64,000 bases of DNA, taken from NCBI GenBank assembly GCA_036346355.1, contig CM070572.1, positions 10,981,001 through 11,045,000 of the forward strand. The letters run 5' to 3'. Positions 23,201 through 33,516 of this stretch are shown here, piece by piece. The position numbers and the translations under genes are program-made. Below the pieces are notes generated by a model, which was not told the origin of the DNA, searched no databases, and saw only the letters and a program-made list of their open reading frames with translations. Source of the stretch: Rhipidocladum racemiflorum. Its lineage: Eukaryota > Streptophyta > Magnoliopsida > Poales > Poaceae. Numbering within the stretch: position 1 is the first letter of the stretch; each line of letters begins with the position of its first letter.

Positions 23201-23521
23201 ATACTTCTCCTACTCCTTCACTACGCTGGGATAGTCCAAACTAAGGCGGAAGGGGGATCAGGAGGGGGGCACATTACGCACGTTGAGGATGTGGGTGATG
23301 TTGAGCGTCTTGAGAACCTCGGAGCGGGAGGCGTTGTCGTAGCTGCCGAGGAAGAGGAAGTCCTTGAGCACCTCCGTGGGGAACGCGGAGTCCAGCCTCG
23401 CCGGGGCCTCCCCCTCCGCCGCCACCGGCCGGTGGCCGCAGATGCCGCATCTCTCCCCTTCCTCGCACTTGTGGTAGTGCCCGCAGATCCCGCAAGGGTT
23501 CTCTCTCTCCCGCTTCCTCAT
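17231..23521 (-). CDS. IBR5: Dual-specificity phosphatase IBR5
   Basis: Orthologue of Arabidopsis INDOLE-3-BUTYRIC ACID RESPONSE 5, a MAPK phosphatase acting in auxin and ABA responses. Five exons: 23282-23521, 18791-18890, 18255-18312, 18048-18154 and 17231-17541. They sum to 816 bp and close in frame at 271 aa. The start MRKRERENPC matches the family; the open frame extends further upstream but that part looks like 5' UTR. Cys10/13/25/28 form two CxxC pairs (the IBR5 N-terminal zinc-finger-like region). The phosphatase domain starts FPTEVLKDFLFLGSYDNASR. The active-site loop HCMSGKNRS spans residues 126-134 (Cys127, Arg133). After the loop the sequence is SAAIVIAF; to my recollection the family usually has Pro at the first Ala. 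Intron 1 is 4.4 kb and carries a hAT element with a nested Copia. Other introns are about 0.1-0.5 kb. Confidence 0.95.
19228..21361 (-). mobile_element. Deleted Copia LTR retrotransposon, nested in the hAT
   Basis: LTRs are 19228-19871 and 20723-21361 (about 640 bp). They are highly similar, so insertion is recent. On the minus strand they run TGTTAGTG...CCAACA; the 19228 copy has one substitution at its tip (TTTTAG). The target duplication AACTC is perfect (19223-19227 and 21362-21366). The primer-binding site TGGTATCAGAG (initiator Met tRNA) is at 20710-20720 on the minus strand, next to the LTR at 20723, which is therefore the 5' LTR. A purine tract AAAGGGGTGAT abuts the other LTR. Only 851 bp lie between the LTRs, so protease, integrase and RT are missing. 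Confidence 0.93.
19968..20666 (-). pseudogene. Copia gag (UBN2-type) with in-frame stop
   Basis: Gag of the nested Copia element. The 212-codon frame (19968-20606) has Copia gag features: TTYSAWAIKMEVFMEAQGIWD near the start, AKETWNTWKTMHLGADR, and SVDEFTGKLISLVNEIRGLG. An upstream in-frame Met at about 20666 reads for 17 codons, then meets TAG just before the conserved region. No CCHC zinc knuckle follows, and the frame ends near the deletion. It is not expected to make functional Gag. Confidence 0.85.
21451..23281 (-). other. IBR5 intron 1, 5' portion
   Basis: This part of the intron between exon 1 and the nested transposons is AT-rich and has no supported gene. The 307-codon plus-strand open frame at 22694-23617 runs antisense across exon 1 and its upstream region and is judged a shadow. 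Confidence 0.6.
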
Positions 23522-23980
23522 CTCCCCTCTCCCTCCCACTGCTGCTCGATCGACCGGAGGCGGTGGGATCCCGCGGGTGCTTGCAGGAAGCAAGCAGGGT
23601 TCGGAACGGCGACGTGAACTTTCCTCTCCGGATTTTTTTTTGGGTTCCAAGTTCCGACCGGACCAGATGGGATTGGGCCGTTGGGGTTTGTGTCGTTTTT
23701 TTTTGTTCGAGGCGACGCCCACAGCGCCACAGACACAGGCATGGGGAAATCTGAGCCGTTAGTGGACATGTCACTGGCTGCGATTGAGCCCGCGGTCTGG
23801 GTGCGGCGTAAACTGTGTAGCAATGCAAGGTAGGTGAGACGTGTTGTGAGGGTGATAGCAAGCAATCAAGCAAATCATTTACGTAGGACAAGTTGTTTGT
23901 GTAATGACTTGAGTGATAGATAATAACACTGATTCCCATGCTTTGAAATTGAAACACAAAGAATTTACCTGAAACAATGA

Positions 23981-24455
23981 GCCCCGTTTGATCTTAGGAA
24001 AAAAAAAATGCTCAAATATACAACTTAAAAATATAAAATATCAAAAATACACAACAGTAAAAAAATAGCATGAATGACATGGCGGCCGCCACGGAAAAGC
24101 ACATGTAGGGAAATGCCCCCCAAAGTGAAGTGCACATGCACCAAAGGAGCTAGCATCCAAGGAAAGCACATGCATGAGGAAGAGCCAGGGAAATGTGTGC
24201 ATGGGGGAAGAGCTAGCTACCGCGAGCCAGCCGGCAGCAGGGTGAGCAGGGGGCGGGCTGCGTCAGACGCTGGCGCGGGTGCAACGCCTGGCTGCCGCCG
24301 TGCGGTGTGACGGGCGTGGCGGCCGTCACATCATTCCTGCTTTTTTTTTTTTGCTATTGTATATTTTTGATATTTTGTATTTTCGAGTTGTATATTTGAG
24401 CATTTTTTTCCTTTGATCTTACGAATTTTGAAAATCTTTGGGTTCCAAACGGGGC
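23981..24455. mobile_element. Foldback MITE between IBR5 and MAP65
   Basis: Ends GCCCCGTTTG and CAAACGGGGC are the tips of long inverted arms of about 120 bp. Left-arm blocks ATGCTCAAATATACAACT and ATGGCGGCCGCCACG have their inverted partners at the right (AGTTGTATATTTGAGCAT, CGTGGCGGCCGTCAC). The loop of about 220 bp is GC-rich. No clear target duplication was found, so the superfamily is open; the long arms suggest a Mutator-like or foldback type. Confidence 0.7.
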
Positions 24456-24757
24456 AGAGTTGGTGCTAGCATGAGCATGAGCCAGAGCCAGGTATTCCTT
24501 GCATCAGATGACTCGAGTATTTATAACACGAACCAGACGCAACATCACACTGACCAAACAAACAACACAATATCAATACAGTGTACAACAACTCAGGAGT
24601 TAGGACAACACTATGGCACTAACCAACGATCAGAGCCATCTAGAAGATTCGCCATGAGATGATCAAACTCAAATCTAGAACCTAACAAGACATCACTACA
24701 AAAACAACGCAGGGCATCAGAAAGACATAAGCTATCCTCATCTGCACCACTTTAAGA

Positions 24758-27700
24758 TCATGTTGAACCAGGAATTGGATCAGTGTCAGAGTTGTGGATG
24801 GATGTGTCATCTTCCTTGGCTGTTGCTGCTTCATTCAGGGAATCTGCTGTATTCGTCACAGTATCTTTCTTACCATCCTTACCAGCAGACCGAGCACTCT
24901 TGCTCTCGTTCTGCTGAGCGCTGATTGATAGTCTTCTACCTGGGGTCCCATTTGCTGTGCCACCATTGGGCTTTGGGCTAGCTACCTTCTTTGCACTAGC
25001 CAGTCTATAGGGACTGACACGAGTCCCGAATGGCCCTTCACGGTCGATGTTCAATAGCTGCTCGGTGTGGCGCTTTTGTTCCTGGAATGTGAAAGAAACA
25101 GAACAGATGACGTTGGTACCAATCGCATCATTTGATCAAAGCATGAATATCTATCATCACAGCATCCTTATTGATTTGTGTGAACGTCAAATATCTTCAA
25201 CCAAACACAGTGGAATTCATAATTGTGGCAAACTAGCAAATTGACAAAGAAATTCAAGTATTCAGAAGAGGTACAGCAACTACACATGTCTATATGACCA
25301 GCATAGCGTATTGACAGATGAAAAACAAATGCAACATACTGTAACTACATAGCATTAACAGAAAGCAAGAAAGATATAACTAGAATAGGAAGGACAAGAT
25401 TGCATTCGGATTCAATATCCAGTTGACATTAAGAAGCTTCTAAGAGTAGTAAAGGAAGTAACACTAACGCGCATTCTTTTCTTCTCTTCTTCCTTCTCTT
25501 GCCTAAGCATAACATACTCATCCAACATAGCTAGAAGAGGAGCACCATCATACGTAAAGGACAGACCATGATTCTCTTCCCACACCCTCGTCTTGGCCAC
25601 CAGAGTTTCAACAAGTGCTACAAAGAATCCTTACATTAGCAAGGAAACAGGAAAAAGACATATTTCAATGAGAAAAACGCTAGCCTATTATGCATTTTTG
25701 CCCAAAGTAGCTCTTCGACAGTTAGTAGTAAATGCATCAAAAGAAGGCATAAATTATTTAGTGTTACAGAAAAGATTGTTTGCTTAGACACCAAAGAAAG
25801 CACCTGGAATTTTGCTAACTAGAATACGAGCCTTTTCTGCGCGTTTGAGAATCAGGTGGGCACCTCGGCCTGAGTTATATCTGTTCTCATCCTGCAAAAG
25901 GAATTTTGCTATAAGAATACAGCCTGCATACACAGCCACGGTAACATGATTTACTAGAACTCATAAATAGCATACTTGGTTATAATCTTCAAGCCAGCCT
26001 TCCTCCTCACATCCAGACATCCATCTCTCAACTTTATCTAAAATTTCTTTTCTGCTCAAAGCTTCTTCCTTTGCTTTCAGTATCTTACTATCCATATCAG
26101 CAATCAATTCTGAAGGTTCCATGTTCCCTGACTCAATCAGTGCCAGTATTTTATCACGGGCTGCTGCTGTGTCTAGTACTATGTGAGCCCCAGCATAAAT
26201 GTCTTCCAATGTGGCTTGCTTCTTAAAAGCTATTTCTTTCATCTTGCTGTATTTTAGCTGATCCAACTTTTGAACCTCAATATCAGCCTGAATATATTGC
26301 ATCAGTGTGACAAACGCATGTTAAGGCATAAGTGTGTCAAACAAGAAGGGGGGGAACGCATGATAAGACATCAGTGTGACAAAATAATCAAATAATATAT
26401 TCCATAATCTCACTTGATCAATTATGTCAAGAGCAAGTGCTCCAGGTGCAGTGACTTCCTCGACAGTAGCTGTTCTATTGCAAGCAACATGGTCAAACAA
26501 TCTCCTTTCTTCCATGGGGGTATCCATGAGATCCCATAGATCATAGAGTTGAACGGCAAGCTCTTGAAGCTGAGCATAAGATTTAAATTATACATTCATG
26601 AGATTGTGGGATGTAGGACGAGAACAGCTGTTGGTTGGTAAGTGCAGAACTGGAAGATATGTATTACCTTCTTTAGCCTCAACACTTTTTCCTTATTAAG
26701 GGTAGTTATAGTCCTATCAAGTTTTGACAGGGTATCATTGCTAATGCTCTTGCGGTCCTTACCAATAGAGTCGTCTAGACTGTTATGAACTTCAGTTATT
26801 GTGCTAAAAAATTTCATCCCTAATACCATACAGAGATCTTGTACTGTGTTTGCATGCTCAAGAACTTTCTCCAGCCTATTTCTCTGCAATGTCCAAGGAA
26901 AAGTATCTTATCATATTCATGAAACCAAAAACACAACAATCGCCAACCACTAAACACTACTCCTACAAAGCAAATGAAACAGACAAATGCATACCTTCTC
27001 TTTCTCGAGCTCTCGAAGCTCAGACTGACATTCCTGAAGCTTCTCAACTGTCAAATCATCTTCATTAATTTGCGGAATTGCCACCTGCTGGCCTATCTCG
27101 AGAGTGCCAACAATCTCACCACGAATTTGCTCTATTCTTGACTGTACATTAGCAAATTCCTTTGTTCTCTCCTTTTTTTGTTTGCCCAATTGCTCAAGTG
27201 TTGGAGCTATAGCAGCTAGTTGTTGCTTAATTGTCCGTGTTGTTATCTCAGGCTGCATATATTAAGAATTATCAATTTTATGTTTGCCATCTTTAAGAAA
27301 AAAAATGTTAAAAGTGCCATCTGACTTCTGAAGTCTGAACTACGATGCCAAACCTCATCCTACATATATAACCACAAAGTTTCAAGAGAGCTGGCATGCA
27401 GTAAGCCAGTAAGTAGTAAGAGCAACTGCATTTTCCAAGTACTAACAACAAACAAGATCAGCATTGAAGTGTAATCTAGCATGGAAGAACTGGCAAGTCC
27501 AACACAGGAAACACAGAACGATGCTAAAGTTGATTCGTAATCATTTTTTCTACAAGCCATCTGCGAATACTGAAAACTCTGGTGGATCATGCATGCCTCG
27601 TTCTCTAAAGGATTACTTTAGACTGGAATTAGCGTAAGACTATTGGAAGCAGACACATATATTCACTTACAGTTCTTGCTACAGATTTCTCTCCAAGCGC

Positions 27701-28047
27701 GGAGGCAAGCCTGGCAAGCTCCATCTTTGAGTAGTCCAGTGCTTGGAGAAGAAGATCCCTCGATTTCAGGGCCTGATCAACTTTCCTCTTGTAGACATCC
27801 AAGCACTCCTGATCCAGCTGAAACAGAACCTTGTCACGGTCCTCCTCGCTCTCACCAACTTCGTCCCATACTAACTGATAATTCGAAAACAGAAAAAAGA
27901 AGAAGAGCACCTTATCATCGAATAAAATACACAAGCAAAAAAAAAATCATTTCTCTTATGGCATGACCAAGAAAGAGCAGTTCGAGCACATACCTGCAGT
28001 TTTTTCAGCAATGATCCACACGTAGTTTCACCGAGCAAAGCAGCCAT
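24758..28047 (-). CDS. MAP65: MAP65/PRC1/ASE1-family microtubule-associated protein
   Basis: Bundles antiparallel microtubules in interphase arrays, spindle and phragmoplast. Nine exons: 27994-28047, 27671-27874, 26995-27252, 26668-26883, 26414-26569, 25976-26287, 25804-25891, 25469-25617 and 24758-25081. They total 1761 bp and give 586 aa, almost the length of Arabidopsis MAP65-1 (587). The start MAALLGETTCGSLLKKLQ is followed by VWDEVGESEEDRDK, a family hallmark. The middle (about residues 60-330) is rich in heptad-like coiled coil. LYDLWDLMDTPMEERRLF (about 252-269) and GLSFTYDGAPLLAMLDEY belong to the conserved C-terminal microtubule-binding half. The tail (about 490-586) is basic and Ser/Thr-rich (SPYRLASAKKVASPKP), likely phosphoregulated. 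I favour the MAP65-1/2 clade but cannot fix the paralogue. Confidence 0.95.
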
Positions 28048-28259
28048 TCTGGAACAGATAAATCCTTTTGTCGAAGCTGTATGATTTTAGAAACGACTTG
28101 CTTGTGACAAACGGGATGGCGAAATGTACTTCCAAACTTGCCAATGGCAATGCTTAATCGATCCGAATCTGCCGGGTTGAGTATTTGAGTTTGTCAGATC
28201 CAAAAATATGGTGAGACTAAGACACGCGCAGCTCCCACTAATTGGCAGCAATACTATTA

Positions 28260-28530
28260 AGTGTTTCCACGGTATAGCAAAATTTTATGGAAGTTTCAAC
28301 GGTGCAGCAAGTGTCATGTTTGAAGGTCCGGGTTCCAAGAGGGTTTCAGCAAAGTTTCAAAGAAATTTCAAAAGGTTTCGAGTGGGTTTCAACAAGCTTC
28401 ACAAATTACAAGCAGTTTCAGAAGGTTTTAATGATGTTTCAAAGAAGTTTTTGCAAGCGTTTCACCAAGTGTCAAAAGTTTCACAATCTTCATGTACAAA
28501 GACGGATTTCAACTGAGTTTTCAAACAAAA
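28260..28530. repeat. Degenerate GTTTCAA-rich tract
   Basis: Variants of AGTTTCAA/GGTTTCA recur more than a dozen times in 270 bp at irregular spacings of roughly 8-25 bp, upstream of MAP65. It gives open frames in two plus-strand frames, but their composition is repeat-driven. Confidence 0.6.
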
Positions 28531-28679
28531 CGGCAGTAGCTTTCAACAAAAACAACCCCCACACTAAGTAACCAAAGGAAAATCGGAAATTTCAAACATG
28601 GGGACCGTGGATCTGGAGCCAGACTAAGTTCACCGGAGTTGAACACTAGGAGTAGGAGCTTCAAGGTGACCTCCAAATC

Positions 28680-29060
28680 CTAGTGGCGGCGAAGCCTGCC
28701 GCGCGGACTACCGCTCGCCGCGCCCGCTTGCCGTCCCACGCCTGCTCACCGCCCTAGCACAACGCGGCCGTGCCGTGCGCCGCCGCCGTGAGCACGCAGC
28801 GCTAGTTGCCGCTCGCTCTCCACCCGCTCGCTGAGCCCCGCCGATTGCGGCTGCTCGCCCCTCGTCGCCGCGGGGTCGGTTCGGTGTAGCGATATCCGCC
28901 GCGGGCAGTGAATCGGACGGCGACGCTCGTCGTTGAGCGAGAGGGTACGAGGGATGGAGGTGGGAAAAATGGGGAGGCGGCGGTGCATCGGGTATTCGCG
29001 TCGATTTGGAGGGGATTGGCTCTGGGCGAGAGGAAACAGAAGGCCCATCTGGAGCGTTTA
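28680..29060 (-). promoter_or_regulatory. GC-rich island, candidate MAP65 promoter/5' leader
   Basis: A CpG-rich block sits about 0.65-1 kb upstream of the MAP65 start codon, unlike its AT-rich surroundings. It may hold the transcription start and a non-coding first exon, with the GTTTCAA tract in a leader intron. No TATA box is evident. This is inference from composition and position. Confidence 0.35.
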
Positions 29061-29202
29061 ACTGATCAGATCTAACGGCAGCGAGCTATCCCGTTCTGCT
29101 GACGTTCGATAGTTACGCGAACAGGTAATGGCCCAAGCGAAACTAACAGTAATCCATTGGGACCATCACTGCCGCACACTGACACACAACACAAACAGCT
29201 TA

Positions 29203-29436
29203 GGGTCTATTCATTTTTAGTTTTGATTTTAAATTTTGATCTTAAAAGTTGAATAAATAATAAACAGTTCAATTCTATGAATCAATTCTGACAATCTAGT
29301 CCATCACCCATATACTCTAAAATCTATGATCCATTTTATATGTGCTTTTAGATTTCAGCTTTTGAAGAATCATTTTATCTACATCTACAATACAGAATCA
29401 GCTTTTAGAAAATTCAAAGCAAAAACAAACAGAACC
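29203..29436. mobile_element. Tourist-like MITE (PIF/Harbinger)
   Basis: Ends GGGTCTATTCATTTTTAG and, inward from the right, GGTTCTGTTTGTTTTTGC, flanked by TTA on both sides (29200-29202 and 29437-29439). Length is 234 bp, without coding. The TTA duplication and GGNTCTGTT ends fit Tourist elements. Confidence 0.82.
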
Positions 29437-29609
29437 TTAGCATTTAAGAGTTTCCAAAGCCAATATATATCTTAAACATGACAAATCCTTCCATTCAACC
29501 ATGCTCAAAAAGAGGAAGCGCTTGATGGTGGCTCCCAAAAGACTAGTGCATTCAAGAACATCATAGTCGAAGACGTAGCTCGGACAAATCCAAAACCACA
29601 TAAAAGCAC

Positions 29610-29756
29610 ACGAGCAAATGCTTTTATGTTTTCCTCCCAATACAAGTTGTACAAATCTTGAAGCAAACGAAGGGGTAAGTAATCCTCATCTACCCTTCAT
29701 TAATACTTTAATATTTGTGTAACTTTAAAAAAGAAGAGCACAGAAACACCTCTCAA
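29610..29756. repeat. Short interspersed repeat, copy 1 (partner at 43417)
   Basis: About 140 bp shared with 43417-43556: AATACAAGTTGTACAAATC, GTAAGTAATC, CTTTAATATTTGTG and an A-rich run ending CACCTCT. In the partner the two ends form an inverted repeat, so this is probably a decayed MITE copy. Confidence 0.6.
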
Positions 29757-29868
29757 AACACACATGTTATCAGGTTAATCGCTGTAGACATCTGATTATA
29801 CAAATCAGGGAAAGAGCCAAAGCTTTGCGTGGCCGCGTCAATCCCACCACCCCGTTTCTTAAACTCTA

Positions 29869-30103
29869 CTCCCTCTGTCCTACAAAGAGTGCATTTCTAA
29901 TGTTCAAAATTTATCCTATAAATAGCGCATCTTTAGTCCGTATGGCCCAGCTGTAAGTGTATGCATGCTCATTTAAGCGACTGTGGAAACCGAAGCACCA
30001 GCATACATATGTATGGAGTAATAAGAGTCACATTAATCATTTACCTTGCACACTAATTTGTCTTAAAAAACCTAGAAATGCACTCTTTGTAGGACAGAGG
30101 GAG
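29869..30103. mobile_element. Stowaway MITE (Tc1/Mariner), 235 bp
   Basis: Near-perfect inverted repeats begin CTCCCTCTGTCCTACAAAG and extend about 30 bp (the right end reads CTTTGTAGGACAGAGGGAG). TA precedes the left end; TG follows the right end, a likely mutated TA. Confidence 0.9.
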
Positions 30104-30697
30104 TGCACTTAGTGGAAGTTTCTGCTCTTCCAAATTAAGCATCAGCTCATTGGTCTCGATACGGCGAGCTTAAAGTCTTACTCGATCATGCGAAGAAGAA
30201 GGGGCGGCCGTATCTAGGATGAGTCCGAGGGGCTAAGGAGTTGAGGTGGCAACAGCTTATGCTTACCCTAGCATGGATATCATAGCTTGTTATATAGAAG
30301 ACAGAATGTTCAGATGAGATTTTAGATACAACTATTCCAATAGTTTGATATTATCTTGTTGCTAAAGTTTGTATTTAGATGAGAGAGATCCCCTACTAAT
30401 TTCTTGGTTTTCCAAAAATGCTTGATACTTGACATGAGTATTAACCTTTTCCTGTATCTTCCATCTCTCTTCCACGTCAACAAAAAGGGTTGATACAGCA
30501 CAGCTAAGAATCAAGCAATTTTTTGCTTGTTGGGAGTACCGACCCACTGTAATGGAATTAGTGTTTGGTAACCCACACATGGCTTTAGTGAAATTAGAGT
30601 TTGGCCACCCAGTGGTTCATTTTATTGTTGGGAGTACCCATCTATGGCTTTAGTGGAATTAGAGTTCAGTGACAGTGCTCATTTTCTTGTATCCATC
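30104..30697. other. Intergenic, no gene seen
   Basis: A 72-codon minus-strand frame at 30362-30580 shows no domain. Between about 30550 and 30680 the phrase GGCTTTAGTG(A/G)AATTAGAGTT occurs twice about 70 bp apart, a small diverged duplication. Confidence 0.4.
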
Positions 30698-31461
30698 TGT
30701 TGACACCAGAGTTTGACGCATGGCCGATTTGGTAAAAACTACTAATTTGGTAAGTTGAAATAAGATGGAATTAAGATATGCCAATGTCGGATCAAAGGAG
30801 ATACTATTTTAGGAAGGTTACGGCCGACACAAATTATAACGAGAGTAAGATCGGGATAAGACCGATCGGAATAAAGCTGATATCGGTTTCGAAGGAAAGA
30901 TTGTTTTGGGAAAATTGAGACTGATACGGGTAGTGTTTTACAAGTTCAAGAAGGGCACGGTTGGTTTGGACGCTATAAAAGAAGACGACGAGCAACATAG
31001 AGAGAATCGAATAGAGCCAATCAATCAACCCGCGTTACTCCTTACTTTTCCGTCGACTAGGAGTAGAATTTTATATTTGTAGTCATTCCTTTGTAATTTG
31101 ATTGATCAATAAAGTTGTGTATCGCCAATTATTGATTTTGTCGATTTACACCAACTCAAGTTTGTTTTTCTTTGATCTTGTTGCGCATCGCTTTTTTCTG
31201 AAAAAAAAATACCTTTATCCTTATCTAATCAGCTCAATCAGCCTGTTTAGATATATCGGTCACTTTTCGTCTAATCGGCTTGAATAGCTATTTGATTAGA
31301 TCGTTAGTAGAAAATACGTCGGCCTAAAGACCAATCAAATTAAATCTTCTTCTTGCTTAATGCAGGATCAAAACGGCCAGCACACTCGCATCTAAATTAA
31401 ACCCGGTGTTTGCGTGTGCTGATTCCTGATTAACCCTTTGTCATATTTTTTGGCGTCAACA
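30698..31461 (+). mobile_element. Solo LTR, about 0.76 kb (family B, copy 2)
   Basis: Starts TGTTGACACC and ends GGCGTCAACA. The flanking 5-mers CCATC (30693-30697) and CCACC (31462-31466) match at 4 of 5. A TATA box CTATAAAAG lies near 30973, and AATAAAG near 31107 could be a polyadenylation signal, consistent with LTR U3-R-U5 order on the plus strand. No internal retrotransposon sequence follows. Confidence 0.82.
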
Positions 31462-31466
31462 CCACC

Positions 31467-32576
31467 TGTGAAGAGGGGAATACCTAAGGTCGACATGGAG
31501 ACATACTAATCTAGTTCTAGCATGTGTGGATTGGATCATAGAGAGCACGGTATCATTAAAGCATGACCTGACTCTAACCAAATACATTTTCTACCATTTG
31601 CGGATCAAATCATAAAGAGCATGGTATCATTAAAGCATGACTTGACTCTAACCAAATACATTTTGTCAAGAAGCTCCAAATTCTAATTATGACTCCAAAT
31701 CTTAGTCTACAAAGAAAAAAATGTTTGTTGGGTTATTATTGTAACATGAATATAGTAGATTTTGGAAATTGTGGGGTTAAACATAAAGTATTTAACTATA
31801 TATAATAGTAGATGTTCAATTCAATAAAAATAGTAAATATTAAATCTATCGTTTTAAGACTTTTAACTTCATCAATTGTAATAATGTTGTATACATTAAT
31901 TGTCTTAGAAAAAAATTAATAACCTTTATAAATCGATTAATTTTTCATGAATAAAATGTCATCTTATTCATAAAATTGTTAATTTATTTGTTAGAAATAT
32001 TCCACAAAGTGTTTCCTCAAAACTTTGCTTCTTGTTAAAAAAAAAAAAAATTGTACATATTATCTCTCAAATGCTCGCGCAAGCACTACTCTTTCATTAT
32101 CATAGTAAATGAAAACCAATTTCAATACTAAAGATTTATTTGTTAGACAAGTCATTATGTTGAAAATTATTTACATCATAGTATCTACTCTTTGGTTTTT
32201 TTTTTGTTCCTTAGGGGGGAGTTAAGAATGTTGGACATCCTACCATTTCTTTTTTTTAAAAAAATGGTTTTTTTTTTTGGAATAGCTTTAATTGCATAGC
32301 AACGAAGCCCGTATGTTAGGTCTCAGAATTGACAGCTAGGGTCATTTGCTAGTGTTGTTCAAAGTGATCTAAAATTTTTGACATTGCACTGTCATATTTC
32401 CACTCGTGCCAAAGCCATCTAGCATGATTCTATAATGTGCCTTTTTAAATTGTTTGGTGGTCTAGAGATGTAGTTCTAGGTGGAGGATTTTTAATTTCTT
32501 TTATGTATGCTTTGTGTTAGATATTTGTTTGTATGAAGAATATGACTACACAAGGACTTACCATATTGGGTTACAG
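31467..32576. other. AT-rich intergenic DNA with a 74-bp duplication
   Basis: The block GGTATCATTAAAGCATGAC plus CTAACCAAATACATTTT occurs at about 31549 and 31623, a 74-bp tandem duplication. The remainder to 32500 is very AT-rich with no open frame of note. Confidence 0.45.
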
Positions 32577-32647
32577 GCAAAAGTGAAAGTTGTCATGGAA
32601 CTCCACTGGATGCTTTAACATTAAGCGAGTTGATTCATATGAGGAAG
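32577..32647 (+). other. Isolated exon-like segment, unidentified
   Basis: A 71-nt segment is bounded by TTACAG and a GTACAT donor. In one frame it reads KSESCHGTPLDALTLSELIH then MRK, protein-like and without stops. No partner exons were found on either side. It may be a fragment of a host gene carried here by a transposon or a decayed gene. The protein was not recognised. Confidence 0.3.
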
Positions 32648-32869
32648 GTACATTTATAGTAGGTTTTCTTTGTTTTTGTTATCTATCCCACCATTGCTAA
32701 GTGCTAATAGTAATTATCAATACTCGACACTATCGCATTAATGTAGATGTTTAGTGCACCACTTGAATATCAAGGGATCATTAACAAAAACGTATTTACT
32801 TCATTAGAGCTTCTCTTAAAACGACCTTTACCATCCAAGAGCTTCTTGGTAACAAAAAAAAATCCCTAA

Positions 32870-33142
32870 TCTCTACTATTCTAAAGCAGCACTTGGTGGC
32901 AGTGGTCTGTTCTTCCCATATCATTAATTGCCGCTTAATTGCCCTGCTTAATTGCCCTACTTAATTGCGCTGCTTAATTGCCCTACGCAAGAAACGAAGC
33001 GTTGCTTTAATTAGCCAGCTTTCGCAAGAAACGAAGCGTTAAAGATAGATGTTTGATTTTGTGAAATAATTTTTTTATTTTTTAATCTTTATTTTTCGTT
33101 ATCAATTTTGTTTTTCGTAGCAACGCACGGGCATGTAACTAG
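32870..33142 (+). mobile_element. Non-autonomous Helitron (family 1, copy 1)
   Basis: Begins TCTCTACTATTCTAAAGC after an A and ends GCACGGGCATGTAACTAG (CTAG = CTRR) before a T, giving Helitron termini and A/T insertion context. The copy at 59425-59688 shares both ends and the body, including AAGAAACGAAGCGTTAAAG. No coding. Internal repeats of TTAATTGCCCT(G/A)C occur near the 5' end. Confidence 0.88.
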
Positions 33143-33516
33143 TTGTTATACACTTGGCACTCATGGAGTACCAAGTTTGTCCAATTATATAACAATATGT
33201 TTTCAATTGAAATACAACCTATGTCTAATAGTGACAGTGCATAAGGAAGTGCATAGTTGTGTAACTCACCTTGTTCACACATATGTGCAGTGAAGAAATA
33301 CTATAACTATAAAGGGATTGTTCAAGAGGATGTTTTATGTAGGAGTAATAAGATCCTAACCAGTAACCCCTACTTCAAATTATCTTCTAACACAAGTGAT
33401 GCATGTTCTAGAACTTGTTAAAAATATCTTCTTGTAGCTAGGTCATTCTAACTTATAATGCAAAATTACATCGAACAATATATTGGATAGCTTTTAAAAT
33501 TTGTTTGCAGTGAACC
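33143..33516. other. Intergenic, no gene seen
   Basis: AT-rich sequence between the Helitron and the CGAGC-rich hAT fragment. Nothing coding or repetitive was recognised. Confidence 0.4.

Noticed and set aside
22694..23617. 307-codon plus-strand open frame
   Set aside because: Antisense to IBR5 exon 1 and intron 1; composition of the second half mirrors the coding exon. No domain.
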